Below are positions 32,310 to 40,473 of a stretch of 64,000 nt of DNA, piece after piece; positions within the stretch are counted from its first letter, which is position 1, and every line of letters begins with the position of its first letter. The stretch lies in contig JAJDTU010000013.1 in NCBI GenBank assembly GCA_022826965.1, forward strand, positions 434,001 through 498,000. The letters are read 5' to 3'. The translations under genes were made by a program, and so were the position numbers. The DNA comes from Dehalococcoidia bacterium (GTDB taxonomy: Bacteria > Chloroflexota > Dehalococcoidia > Bin125). The notes under the pieces were generated by a model. The model was not told where the DNA came from and searched no databases. It saw only the letters and a program-made list of their open reading frames with translations.

Positions 32310-34019
32310 ATGCACGATCTTGTGATTCGCAACGGCCTCGTTGTTGACGGCACCGGCGCTGCGGCGCGCCAGGCCGATATTGCCATTGACGACGGCGTTG
32401 TGGCCGCCATTGGCGAAGTGAACGACCTGGGGCGCGAGGAAATCGACGCCGAGGGGTTGCTGGTTACGCCCGGCTTCGTCGACATTCACACCCACTTCGA
32501 CGGGCAGATCACCTGGGACCCGCTGCTGACTCCGTCGTTCTGGCACGGCGTGACGACGGTCGTGTTCGGCAACTGCGGGGTTGGGTTTGCGCCGGCCGCG
32601 CCCAACAGGCGCGACTGGCTGATCGGGCTGATGGAGGGGGTGGAGGACATCCCCGGGTCGGCGCTGGCCGAGGGGATGCAGTGGGGCTGGGAATCGTTCC
32701 CCGAGTACCTCGACTTCCTTGACACGCTGCCCAAGGCGATCGATATCGGCACGCAGGTGCCGCACGGGGCGGTCCGGGCCTACGTGATGGGCGACCGCGG
32801 GGCGCGCAATGAGGACGCGAACCCGGAAGACATCCAGGAGATGGCGTCGATCGTCAAGGAAGGTCTGCAGGCCGGCGCACTGGGCTTCACGACCTCGCGG
32901 ACGCTGGCGCACCGGGCGATCGACGGCGAGCCGGTGCCCGGCACGTTTGCCGCCGAGGACGAGCTGTTCGGGATCGGTCAGGCGCTCAAAGAACTCGGCA
33001 CCGGGATCTACGAGGTGGCTCCGGCCGGAGTGACCGGCGACGACGCCAACGCGCCCGAGCTGGAGATCGCCTGGATGCGGAAGCTCTCGGCGGAGATCGA
33101 GCGACCGGTCAGCTTCGCGATGGTCCAGTTCGACAACGAGCCGGAGGCGTGGCGCGATGCGCTCGACCGCTCGCTCGAGGCGCTGGAGGACGGCGCCGAA
33201 CTGTATCCGCAGGTGGCGGCGCGCGGCATCTCGATCCTGCTGACGCTGCGGGGACGGCACCCGTTCATCCACTCGGCCAGCTACCGCGAGCTGGACGAGC
33301 TCGACTGGGCGGGGCGTGCGGAGGCGATGCGGGATCCGCAGCGCAAGGAGAAGATCCTCGCCGAGGTCGAGGCACCGGATGCGGCGCTCGGGTTTGTGAT
33401 GTGGAACAAGCTCTACCCGATGACCGACCCGCCCAACTACGAGCCGACCGCGGACGAGTCGGTCGCGGCGCGCTCGGAGGCGGCCGGCCAGACGGCGCTG
33501 GAGTTCGCGTACGACTTCCTGAGCGAGGGCGACGGCGAGAATGTGCTGTTCGCGCCGCTGTTCAACTACGCGCACAACAACCTCGACGCGACGCGCGAGA
33601 TGATGATGCACCCGCGCGTGGCGATGGGACTGTCGGACGGCGGCGCGCACTGTGGCGTGATCTGCGACGCGTCGATGCCGACGTTCATGCTGACTCACTG
33701 GTCGCGCGACCGCAGCCGCGGCGAGAAGCTGCCGCTGGAGTGGGTGGTCAAGCGGATGACCAATGACACGGCGGAGCTGTATGGCCTGGGCGACCGAGGC
33801 ACGCTTGAGGTCGGCAAGAAGGGCGACGTCAACGTGATTGACTACGAAGCCCTGCAGTTGGAGCCGCCCCAGGCGGTTCATGATCTGCCGACCGAGGCGA
33901 TGCGTCTGATCCAGAAGTCGCGCGGGTACGTGGCGACGATCGTGAGCGGTGAGGTGATCAGCCGGCACGGTGAGGAGACGGGTGCGCGTCCGGGTCAGCT
34001 GATTCGGGGCGCTCGGTAG
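32310..34019 (+). CDS. N-acyl-D-amino-acid deacylase (D-aminoacylase-like amidohydrolase)
   Basis: A 569-residue zinc amidohydrolase that would split an N-acyl group from a D-amino acid. The metal motif FVDIHTHFDG has His60 and His62; GNCG with Cys89 is the D-aminoacylase hallmark. The C-terminal HGGAHC-type region is GLSDGGAHCGVICDAS, followed by RGTLEVGKKGDVNVID. The ATG has GAAGGA six bases upstream; a CATACT -10 box lies near 32262. The gene stands alone, with palindromic repeats on both sides (A2 upstream, A3 downstream). Substrates may be D-amino-acid residues from peptidoglycan or environmental peptides. Confidence 0.9.
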   Translation: MHDLVIRNGLVVDGTGAAARQADIAIDDGVVAAIGEVNDLGREEIDAEGLLVTPGFVDIHTHFDGQITWDPLLTPSFWHGVTTVVFGNCGVGFAPAAPNRRDWLIGLMEGVEDIPGSALAEGMQWGWESFPEYLDFLDTLPKAIDIGTQVPHGAVRAYVMGDRGARNEDANPEDIQEMASIVKEGLQAGALGFTTSRTLAHRAIDGEPVPGTFAAEDELFGIGQALKELGTGIYEVAPAGVTGDDANAPELEIAWMRKLSAEIERPVSFAMVQFDNEPEAWRDALDRSLEALEDGAELYPQVAARGISILLTLRGRHPFIHSASYRELDELDWAGRAEAMRDPQRKEKILAEVEAPDAALGFVMWNKLYPMTDPPNYEPTADESVAARSEAAGQTALEFAYDFLSEGDGENVLFAPLFNYAHNNLDATREMMMHPRVAMGLSDGGAHCGVICDASMPTFMLTHWSRDRSRGEKLPLEWVVKRMTNDTAELYGLGDRGTLEVGKKGDVNVIDYEALQLEPPQAVHDLPTEAMRLIQKSRGYVATIVSGEVISRHGEETGARPGQLIRGAR

Positions 34020-34042
34020 TCACGCGTACGGCACCCCTTGCT

Positions 34043-34072
34043 CGACGACCCTCCCGTTTGGGAGGGTCGTCG
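34043..34072 (+). terminator. Terminator-like hairpin after deacylase
   Basis: A perfect 13-bp stem (34043-34055 with 34060-34072) and GTTT loop, 23 bases after the stop codon. Only a weak T content follows (gcgtcgtta), so efficiency is unknown. It probably ends the deacylase transcript. The following 34073-34324 holds repeat A3 and degenerate repeat sequence, no gene. Confidence 0.65.
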
Positions 34073-34101
34073 CGTCGTTAGCGGTTCACATCTGGCGGGA
34101 G

Positions 34102-34150
34102 CCCCCCTCTGCCTGCGGCATCTTCCCCCGCTCGCGCGGGGGGAGAGGGG
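34102..34150 (+). repeat. Structured palindromic repeat A, copy 3
   Basis: Outer arms CCCCTCT/AGAGGGG, hairpin 1 TGCC-tgc-GGCA, hairpin 2 CCCCCGC-tcgc-GCGGGGG. Same orientation as copies 1 and 2. A degenerate copy of repeat C appears to follow near 34251-34274 (GGCCC and GGGCC arms around gtcttcgc). Confidence 0.75.
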
Positions 34151-34324
34151 AATGGGCTGACCTGCAGGGGTCCAGGGTGAATGGGAGAGCGGAGCGTCGG
34201 CGGGGGCGCCACCGCGATTTCGGTGCTGTCCGGCCCAGCCTGCGCTGTCCGGCCCGTCTTCGCGGGGCCGACCTTGTTGGGGCATGTACATAGTTCAAGA
34301 GCGGACGGCGAAACACATATGTTC

Positions 34325-34353
34325 TTGACTGAGATAGAGAACATGTGTACTCT
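34325..34353 (+). promoter_or_regulatory. Leaderless promoter with LexA-like operator for radical SAM gene
   Basis: A -35 box TTGACT (34325-34330), a 17-base spacer and a -10 box TACTCT (34348-34353), then six bases to the ATG at 34360: the best promoter in the window. The sequence 34338-34351, read on the minus strand as AGTACACATGTTCT, matches the cyanobacterial LexA consensus RGTACNNNDGTWCB fully and overlaps the -10 box. A degenerate second site (AACACATATGTTCT, 34312-34325) touches the -35 box. A repressor here would block transcription. Confidence 0.6.
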
Positions 34354-34359
34354 ATTGTC

Positions 34360-35199
34360 ATGTTGCAGCTATCTCTCTTTGACCCGAACCCCGCGCCTGC
34401 CAGACCACGAACTCAGGGGACTGCCGATGTCATCTATGCGGATTCATCGGCGATTCTTGCGCGGCCGACCGGACGGCTGGCCGACCTGGATTTCGTGATC
34501 AATCCTTACCAGGGCTGCACGTTCGCCTGCACGTACTGCTATGCGGCGTTCTTTGTGGCGGAGGAGGAGCAGCGGGAGCGCTGGGGACAGTGGGTTCGGG
34601 TTAAGACGAATGCGATCGCCAAGCTGCGCAACTCGCGTCAGAACCTGCATGGCAAGACTGTGCTGATGAGCAGCGCGACGGATCCGTATCAGCCGATTGA
34701 AGCGCGACTGGAGCTGACTCGCTCGCTGCTGCCGATCCTCGCTCAGCGCGGGGCGCGCCTGGCGGTGCTGTCGCGCAGTCCGCTGGTGACGCGCGACATC
34801 GACCTGTTCGAGACGTTCGAGCACCTCAACATCACGATGAGCATCACGACCGACTCAGACGAGGTGCGCAAGCTGTTCGAACCGCAATGCGCCAGTATTG
34901 ATCGTCGGTTCGAGGCGATCAGTCGGTTGTCGCGGGAGGGCTTCAAGACGCGGATCAACGTGTCGCCGCTGCTGCCGTTGAACGACGCCGGTGCGTTCGC
35001 CGAGCGGATCCTCGAGACCGGAGTCTCCCGAGTGCACATCAACACGTTTCACGAAGCATCCGGGCCGTTCGCCTCGGGCACGCGTCAACCGGCGCTCAAG
35101 ATCGCCAGGGAGATGGGTTGGACGGAGGGGCGGCGCGAGCAGGTGCTGGCGGAGTTGCGCGGATACCTGAACCAGGGAGGGCGGCAGCTCGCGGCCTGA
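34360..35199 (+). CDS. SplB-like / Rv2578c-family radical SAM protein
   Basis: A 279-residue radical SAM enzyme. The cluster motif is C53-x3-C57-x2-C60 within NPYQGCTFACTYCYA, the pattern of the spore-photoproduct-lyase-like group that includes mycobacterial Rv2578c. MSSATDPYQPIEARLELTR and INVSPLLPLNDAGAFAE are other family parts. Spore photoproduct lyase itself repairs a thymine dimer; this group lacks its full substrate motif, so DNA repair is possible but unproven. A longer start at GTG 34345 is excluded if the leaderless promoter is right. The promoter carries a LexA-like box. Confidence 0.88.
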   Translation: MLQLSLFDPNPAPARPRTQGTADVIYADSSAILARPTGRLADLDFVINPYQGCTFACTYCYAAFFVAEEEQRERWGQWVRVKTNAIAKLRNSRQNLHGKTVLMSSATDPYQPIEARLELTRSLLPILAQRGARLAVLSRSPLVTRDIDLFETFEHLNITMSITTDSDEVRKLFEPQCASIDRRFEAISRLSREGFKTRINVSPLLPLNDAGAFAERILETGVSRVHINTFHEASGPFASGTRQPALKIAREMGWTEGRREQVLAELRGYLNQGGRQLAA

Positions 35200-35209
35200 A
35201 GGTCGAGCG

Positions 35210-36367
35210 CTAGAGGCTCGAGTAGACCGCGTCGATCATTGGTTTCCAGCGCGGATCGGCGCCGAGGCCGGCCGACATCTGGTTCATCACGTAGCCGAAG
35301 CCGATCTGGGCGTCGGGGTCGGCGAAGCCGAGCGAACCGCCTGCGCCGGAGTGTCCGAATGTGCTGGGATTGGGTCCCCACTCGTAGCGGCCGCCGGCGG
35401 TGCTGAGGATGAAGCCGAGGGAGCGTCGGACGAGGAATCCGAGGACCATATCCTCGCAGGCAGCGTGCTCGGTTGCGGCGCAGGCGTCGATTGCTTGACT
35501 CGAGAGCAACCCAGCGCCGCCCTGCGCGAGCGCGGAGTAGATCGCGGCCAGCGAGCGGCCGTTGCCGTGGCCGTTTGCGGCCGGCAGTTCGGCGGCGCGC
35601 CACTCGCGGGAGTTGACAGCGCCCGCGAGTCGAGGCGCGGCGAGGCCGAGCGCCCGCGTGGCCAGGTTGTCCTGCGTGCTGACGCCGATCGGGGCGGCGC
35701 CGGGAGCGGGGAGGAGGTCTGCGGTGCGCACGTCCTCGAACTCGGGCAGGCCGATGAAGAAGTCGACACCGAGCGGTCGGGCGATTTCGTCGCGGACGAA
35801 CTCGCCGCAGGTGCGGCCGTCGATCCGGCGGATTACCTCTCCGACCAGCCAGCCGTAGGTGATGGCGTGGTAGCCCATGGCTTCGCCGGGGGTCCACATT
35901 GGCGGCTGGCGTTCGAGCGCGCCGATCATGTGGTCCCAGTCGAGCACGGCGCCGTCGGGTAGCTCTTCGTCCACGCCGGCGAGGCCCGCCTCGTGCGTGA
36001 GCAGGTGACGGACCTTGATCTCGGACTTGCCGGCCTGGCCAGACTGGCCGAACTCGGGCCAGTAGTCAACGACCGGCCGCTCGACATCGAGTTGACCGCG
36101 ATCGACGAGGATCGCCGCGGCGGCGGCCGCGATGCCCTTGGTCGAGGAGTAGACGTTGGCGATCGTGTCGCGCTGCCAAGCGCGGCCGCGTTCGGCGTCG
36201 GCGTGTCCGCCCCAGAGGTCGACGACGGTCTCTCCACCGACGATTACGCAGAGCGATGCTCCGACTTCGTCGTGGTCGGTCCAGTTGGCCTCAAACGCGG
36301 CGCGAACCGCGCCGAAGCGCGGTTCGCATGTGCCTTGCAGGTCGACTGGCAGCTCGACTGCGGACAT
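35210..36367 (-). CDS. Serine hydrolase, beta-lactamase/EstB family
   Basis: A 385-residue protein with the class C beta-lactamase fold. The SxxK nucleophile is S75-S-T-K78 in VYSSTKGIAAA. The second element reads YHAITYGWLVGEVI, typical of EstB-type esterases in place of YxN, and the third is HSGAGGSLGFADP. There is no signal peptide, which argues for an intracellular esterase, not a penicillin-degrading enzyme. It lies five bases downstream of the luciferase-like gene on the same strand? No: it is transcribed first, and its start is followed by that gene's end upstream; both read leftward and are four bases apart. Confidence 0.85.
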   Translation of the reverse strand: MSAVELPVDLQGTCEPRFGAVRAAFEANWTDHDEVGASLCVIVGGETVVDLWGGHADAERGRAWQRDTIANVYSSTKGIAAAAAAILVDRGQLDVERPVVDYWPEFGQSGQAGKSEIKVRHLLTHEAGLAGVDEELPDGAVLDWDHMIGALERQPPMWTPGEAMGYHAITYGWLVGEVIRRIDGRTCGEFVRDEIARPLGVDFFIGLPEFEDVRTADLLPAPGAAPIGVSTQDNLATRALGLAAPRLAGAVNSREWRAAELPAANGHGNGRSLAAIYSALAQGGAGLLSSQAIDACAATEHAACEDMVLGFLVRRSLGFILSTAGGRYEWGPNPSTFGHSGAGGSLGFADPDAQIGFGYVMNQMSAGLGADPRWKPMIDAVYSSL

Positions 36368-36371
36368 GTGG

Positions 36372-37544
36372 CTAGTCGGCCGGGACCGGCTCGGCGGCGG
36401 TGCGACCCGAAAGTTCCTCAGGCATGGTGCCCTTGAGCTCGTGGATCGCCGGCAGCACGTCGGAGGCGAAGAGGCGCATGCTGCGCTCGGCGGTCTCGGC
36501 GGGCATGCCGCCGGAGATGCGGAAGTTCATGATCAGCTCCTCCGCGGCGGTCACCTGCTGGATGTGCTTGAGCTTCTCGATGACCTGGTCGGGCGTGCCC
36601 CAGGCCTGCGGCATGGCCGCGAACTGGGCGCGCTGCTCGGGGGTTGTCTTCTCGTTGGTCTTGCCGAACTCGGCGTAGTACTTGTAGCCCTTGGTCGCGG
36701 CGAAGCGTGCGGATTCGGAGAAGTGGTAGTGGCGCTCGACGCTCTCCTGGAACTTGCCGGTGTGCTCAAGAATGACCGACCAGGCTTCGTCCTCGGTGTC
36801 GAAGCAGGCGACGTTGGCGACGACGGTGGGCTGCTTCGGTTCCCAGCCCTGGGAGACGCGAATCTCGTTGAACCGCTTGACGTCGGCCTGGTACTCGTCC
36901 CACTTCTTCGAGTTGGTGAAGAGCATGCCGAGGCCGGCGTTTGCGGCGATCTCGAGCGTCTCGGGAGAAATCCAGGCGACGCGCATCGAGTCGAGCAGGG
37001 CCTGCGGGTTGCGCGGGCGGGGGCGGATGGTGGTCTCGGGAATGGTGTAGAAGTCGCCCTCGTGGGAGAAGAATTCCTGGGTCAGGCCCTTGCGCACGAC
37101 CTCGAGCGACTCCATGAAGCGGTCGCGAGATTCGCCCATCGGCGAGCGGAAGGCTTCAAACTCGCGCTTGGCTGCGCCACGGCCGAGCCCGAGCGTGAGC
37201 TTGCGGCCCTGGAGCATGTTGTCGAGCACGGTGATCTGCTCGGTGATGGCGACGGGGTCGTACCAGGGGAGGACGATCACCATCGTGCCGAAGTCGATGC
37301 GCTCGGTCTTACCGGCGAAGTAGGTCAGATTTTGCATCGCGCCCGAGGTCATGATGTAGGGCGAGAAGTGGTGGTCGATACACCAGTAGGAGTCGAAGCC
37401 CAGCGGCTCAACGAGGCCGCCGAGGTGGATTTCCTCCTCGTAGACCTGCTGGTCGCTGACCTGCGGCTTGTCGGAGACGGCCTGGGCCTCGAATCGGTCC
37501 CAGTCGCTGTAGTTCTGGTAGTTGAAGTGAACGCCGACCTTCAT
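36372..37544 (-). CDS. Luciferase-like (LLM) flavin/F420-dependent oxidoreductase
   Basis: A 390-residue TIM-barrel enzyme of the bacterial luciferase-like monooxygenase family. Visible family parts: MKVGVHFNYQNYSDW, EPLGFDSYWCIDHHFSPY, GTMVIVLPWYDPVAITEQI and TLGLGRGAAKREFEAF. Members use FMNH2 or F420H2; F420 is plausible because cofE and npdG are in the window, but the sequence read by eye does not settle it. GAGAGG precedes the ATG by eight bases. The serine hydrolase gene follows four bases downstream, so the two probably form an operon. Confidence 0.88.
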   Translation of the reverse strand: MKVGVHFNYQNYSDWDRFEAQAVSDKPQVSDQQVYEEEIHLGGLVEPLGFDSYWCIDHHFSPYIMTSGAMQNLTYFAGKTERIDFGTMVIVLPWYDPVAITEQITVLDNMLQGRKLTLGLGRGAAKREFEAFRSPMGESRDRFMESLEVVRKGLTQEFFSHEGDFYTIPETTIRPRPRNPQALLDSMRVAWISPETLEIAANAGLGMLFTNSKKWDEYQADVKRFNEIRVSQGWEPKQPTVVANVACFDTEDEAWSVILEHTGKFQESVERHYHFSESARFAATKGYKYYAEFGKTNEKTTPEQRAQFAAMPQAWGTPDQVIEKLKHIQQVTAAEELIMNFRISGGMPAETAERSMRLFASDVLPAIHELKGTMPEELSGRTAAEPVPAD

Positions 37545-37667
37545 GTGAATCGCCTCTCGTGGGGATGTAACGGGCGCAGGATACGCGAAACGGTCCGACG
37601 GCGCTGTTGGTTGCGCGGTCGGACCCGTTCGTGGGAGTGGTTGTGTGGATCGCGGGTTTGTCGCGGA

Positions 37668-37994
37668 TCAGGCGAGGACTTCGTCGAGTCGCTTGGCGAG
37701 GTCGCTCTTGGGGCGGAAGCCGACGATCTGACCGGCCACTTCGCCGTCCTTGAAGACGAGCAGGGTGGGGATGCTGCGGATCCCGTACTCGGTGGCGATG
37801 CCCGGGTTTTCGTCGGTGTTCAGCTTGTAGAACGCGACGCGGCCGTCGTATTCGTCGGAGAGTTCGTCGACGATCGGCGCAACCATGCGGCAGGGACCGC
37901 ACCAGGGCGCCCAGAAATCCACGAGCACCGGCAGGTCGTTGTCCTTGACGTCTGCCTGGAAGCTGCCGTCCGTCACTTCCTGGGGCTTTGCCAT
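37668..37994 (-). CDS. trxA: Thioredoxin
   Basis: A 108-residue thioredoxin with the redox site WCGPC at residues 31-35 and the cis-proline in RSIPTLLVF. It reduces disulfides in enzymes such as the BCP-type peroxiredoxin. The ATG has GGAGG six bases upstream; a longer frame upstream is not supported. A TATACG/TACATC region lies 15-25 bases before the gene and may be its promoter. The 123 bases between its stop and the luciferase-like gene hold nothing recognisable. Confidence 0.95.
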   Translation of the reverse strand: MAKPQEVTDGSFQADVKDNDLPVLVDFWAPWCGPCRMVAPIVDELSDEYDGRVAFYKLNTDENPGIATEYGIRSIPTLLVFKDGEVAGQIVGFRPKSDLAKRLDEVLA

Positions 37995-38075
37995 CTCTGT
38001 CCTCCAAGCGATGTACGTATATGTCCGGGGGGAACCCATCAAATGTATCGCATCGCGTTGGACTCAGGTGGAGGT

Positions 38076-39179
38076 TCAGCGGCGCTCGTAGCGCCAAGTG
38101 TCGCTCACCTGACCGTCGCTGCGTTCGGGGGGCGACGGTTCGAAATCGTCATCGACGGGCGCGGTCCCGGCGACGGCGTCGCGGATGGCGTCGACGACGC
38201 CGGATTCGACGACGCTGCGGGCCGACTTGATCCCGCTGGCCACCGCTTCGGCGTTGGCGCGGCCGTGGCCGACCAGTACCGCTCCATCAATCCCGAACAG
38301 TGGCGCCGAGCCGACCTTGGCGTAGTCCCAGTGTGCTCGCAGTCCCTGGAACGCGCCGCGCATGAGCCAGGCGCCGGCCATGTGCAGCATGCTCGACTGG
38401 ATGCTGCGCTTGAGTTCGCCGAAGAGTTGTTCGGCCACTCCCTCGGTCAGTTTCACGGCGACGTTTCCGGTGAAGCCGTCCGAGACGATCACGTCGGCTG
38501 CGCCGGCGACCATCCGATTGGCCTCGATGTTGCCGACGAAGTTCGCTTCCTGGCGTTCGAGCAGGCGGTAGGTCTCCTGGTGCAGGCTGGTGCCCTTGAG
38601 TTCCTCTTCGCCGACGTTCAAGAGGCCCACGCTGGGGTTGCGATGACGCAGGACTCGTTCTACGTAGGCTCGACCCATTGTTGCGAACTGGCAGAGATAC
38701 TGGGGCCGCGCCTCGACGTTCGCTCCGACGTCCAACAGCAGCGAGGTTGTGCCACGACCGTTTCGGAACAGAGCGCCGAGCGCCGGTCTTGCGACTCCGG
38801 GCACGCGGCCGAGCGAGAAGAGCGAACCGGCCATCACTGCGCCGGTGTTGCCGAAGGACAGGAACGCGTCGGCCTCGCCGTCGGCGAGCAGGCCGAGTCC
38901 GACCATGATGGAGGAGTCTCGCATCCGCCGTACCGCGGTGGGCGGCGCGTCCATGGCGATCGCTTCGGACGCCTCGTGAATCCTGAGATTGCGTTGGGCC
39001 GCGGGCAGCAAGCTGCGGATCTCCCGGCCGCGTCCGACCAGGATGATATCCACGTCGACATCACGGGCCGCGCTTAGCGCGCCGCGAACGATGGTGGCAG
39101 GCGCGTTGTCTCCGCCCATCGCATCGAGGGCGACGGTGATCGGTCGCGGGCTGGTTCCTCGCTGCGCCGATCGCTGCAT
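38076..39179 (-). CDS. plsX: Phosphate acyltransferase PlsX
   Basis: PlsX makes acyl-phosphate from acyl-ACP, the first committed step of phospholipid synthesis with PlsY. The 367-residue length is slightly above normal. Family blocks: TVALDAMGGDNAPATIVRGA, SFGNTGAVMAGSLFSLGRV, LLDVGANVEARPQYL, NVGEEELKGTSLHQETYRLL and VSDGFTGNVAVKLTEGV. I chose the ATG with GGAG eight bases upstream; the first 15 residues are extra. The gene lies 13 bases after the lipoprotein gene, which is probably co-transcribed. Confidence 0.93.
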   Translation of the reverse strand: MQRSAQRGTSPRPITVALDAMGGDNAPATIVRGALSAARDVDVDIILVGRGREIRSLLPAAQRNLRIHEASEAIAMDAPPTAVRRMRDSSIMVGLGLLADGEADAFLSFGNTGAVMAGSLFSLGRVPGVARPALGALFRNGRGTTSLLLDVGANVEARPQYLCQFATMGRAYVERVLRHRNPSVGLLNVGEEELKGTSLHQETYRLLERQEANFVGNIEANRMVAGAADVIVSDGFTGNVAVKLTEGVAEQLFGELKRSIQSSMLHMAGAWLMRGAFQGLRAHWDYAKVGSAPLFGIDGAVLVGHGRANAEAVASGIKSARSVVESGVVDAIRDAVAGTAPVDDDFEPSPPERSDGQVSDTWRYERR

Positions 39180-39192
39180 CAACGTTGCTCCG

Positions 39193-40473
39193 CTATTCCG
39201 CGTCCTCGGCCGCTTCCTGGACACCCTCGGTCGTGCAGCGGAAGCTCTCAATCAACGGTAATGCTACGGATTCCGGATCGTCCGGGTCGAGGACGTGGAG
39301 TACGAACTCGCGACCACCGTCTCGGCAGTACCAGGCGAATGAGCGGATCATCATTGTGCCTTCGCCGAACTGTGTTTCGGTCTCGCCTGTGCGGGCGGGC
39401 GTGCCATCTACGTCGGCTGCGTCGCGGAAGCCAGAGACGTTCTCGATGCCGAGGGCGTCTCGCAACGACTGGGAGATGGCCGTGTCGCCGTCGTAGAAGG
39501 CCTCGCCGAGCACCTGCCAGGTCAGGACGGCCTTCAGCGCCGTGGTCGTCTGCAGGACGAAGATTCCCGCCTCGTTGCTGGGCGGGGCATTGGTCGGTTG
39601 ACCGAACTCCTGGGCGAAGTCAGCGGTGTCGTAGGAGATGGTGAAGTCGAATCGCTCGTAGCGTCCGGGGCGGCCTTCGATCTCGAGCGGCAGGATGAAC
39701 GATTCGATCGCCCGCTCGAGCGCGAAGACCACGCCGTCGTAGTCCTCCATGACGGAGCCGGCGCGCAGCACGATCGCCAGATCATCGACACGAATCAGCA
39801 TCGCGTGCCAGCGAACGTGGAACCCACCGGTGGCACGACGGTCTTCCTCCCAGCCGAATCGCTCGGCCGGTTCTCCGGTGATCGTTGCGGTCTCTTCGAA
39901 CTCGGTGAATTCGACGTTGTCGCCGAGCGAGAGGGCGGACCTGAGGAATTCCGCGGATTCGGTTCCGTCGTCCTCGAAGACCTCGACGCTGATCAGCGCG
40001 CGTCCGCTCTCGGAGCGGAACATCACGCGGTCGATGCCGGTGGAACTGGCATCGCAGAAGGGGGAGCAGATCAACTCGAGCGAGTAGCCGTAGGTCGGGC
40101 TGGCGTAGCGTCGGACGACGTCTTCGGAGGTCTCGAGCGGGGCTGCGTCCTGCTCAGCCTGAGCTTCGTCGTCCGCTTGGCCGGGCTGGTCAGCGGATTC
40201 CTCGTCCTGGTCGGACTGCTGGTCGGACCGGCCTTCGGATGCAGCCTCCTGCTGGTCGTCCTGGCCCTGTTCTTGCCGCTGGGTTCGCTGGCGCTGCTGC
40301 TGTGGGTCGTCGGCCTGCTGCGAATCGGCGGCCGCCTGCTGCTGTTGATCAGCCGCTGCCGGGCGGAAGTACTCGTTTGACTGGACATGCTCGTTCGGAT
40401 TTGATCCGCACGCGACGACCAGGCCCGCGAACGAGATGACGGCGAAGGCTAGCACGAACTTCCAGAGCTTCAT
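39193..40473 (-). CDS. Lipoprotein with long Q/D/E-rich linker, unknown
   Basis: A 426-residue exported lipoprotein. Signal and lipobox FAGLVVAC give a lipidated Cys at residue 22. Residues about 35-115 are almost only Gln, Asp, Glu, Ala and Ser, a disordered tether. The folded part (from about 120) is beta-rich with two similar halves, each starting near YGYSLELICSPFC and FDFTISYDTADFAQEFG. ATG has GGAGG seven bases upstream. The start overlaps the stop of the methyltransferase as ATGA. Family and function are unknown; the architecture resembles the lipoprotein at 7850-9214. Confidence 0.75.
   Translation of the reverse strand: MKLWKFVLAFAVISFAGLVVACGSNPNEHVQSNEYFRPAAADQQQQAAADSQQADDPQQQRQRTQRQEQGQDDQQEAASEGRSDQQSDQDEESADQPGQADDEAQAEQDAAPLETSEDVVRRYASPTYGYSLELICSPFCDASSTGIDRVMFRSESGRALISVEVFEDDGTESAEFLRSALSLGDNVEFTEFEETATITGEPAERFGWEEDRRATGGFHVRWHAMLIRVDDLAIVLRAGSVMEDYDGVVFALERAIESFILPLEIEGRPGRYERFDFTISYDTADFAQEFGQPTNAPPSNEAGIFVLQTTTALKAVLTWQVLGEAFYDGDTAISQSLRDALGIENVSGFRDAADVDGTPARTGETETQFGEGTMMIRSFAWYCRDGGREFVLHVLDPDDPESVALPLIESFRCTTEGVQEAAEDAE

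Noticed and set aside
32010-33968. A 652-residue minus-strand open frame across the deacylase
   Set aside because: Mirror frame of the amidohydrolase; its end runs through the palindromic repeats. No ribosome site or family motif.
31484-34359. CRISPR array or transposon in the repeat-rich region
   Set aside because: The repeats are palindromic, few, of different families and irregularly spaced; there are no spacers of uniform length and no transposase gene.
37998-38030. TGTACGTATATGTCC upstream of trxA as a LexA-like site
   Set aside because: It shares GTACGTAT but the second half is not GTTC at the right distance. More likely part of the trxA promoter.
36156-39077. A 973-residue open frame on the plus strand
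   Set aside because: It is antisense to the serine hydrolase, luciferase-like, thioredoxin and plsX genes, all with clear motifs. The translated product is low-complexity and has no domain; it is a by-product of GC-rich codon use.
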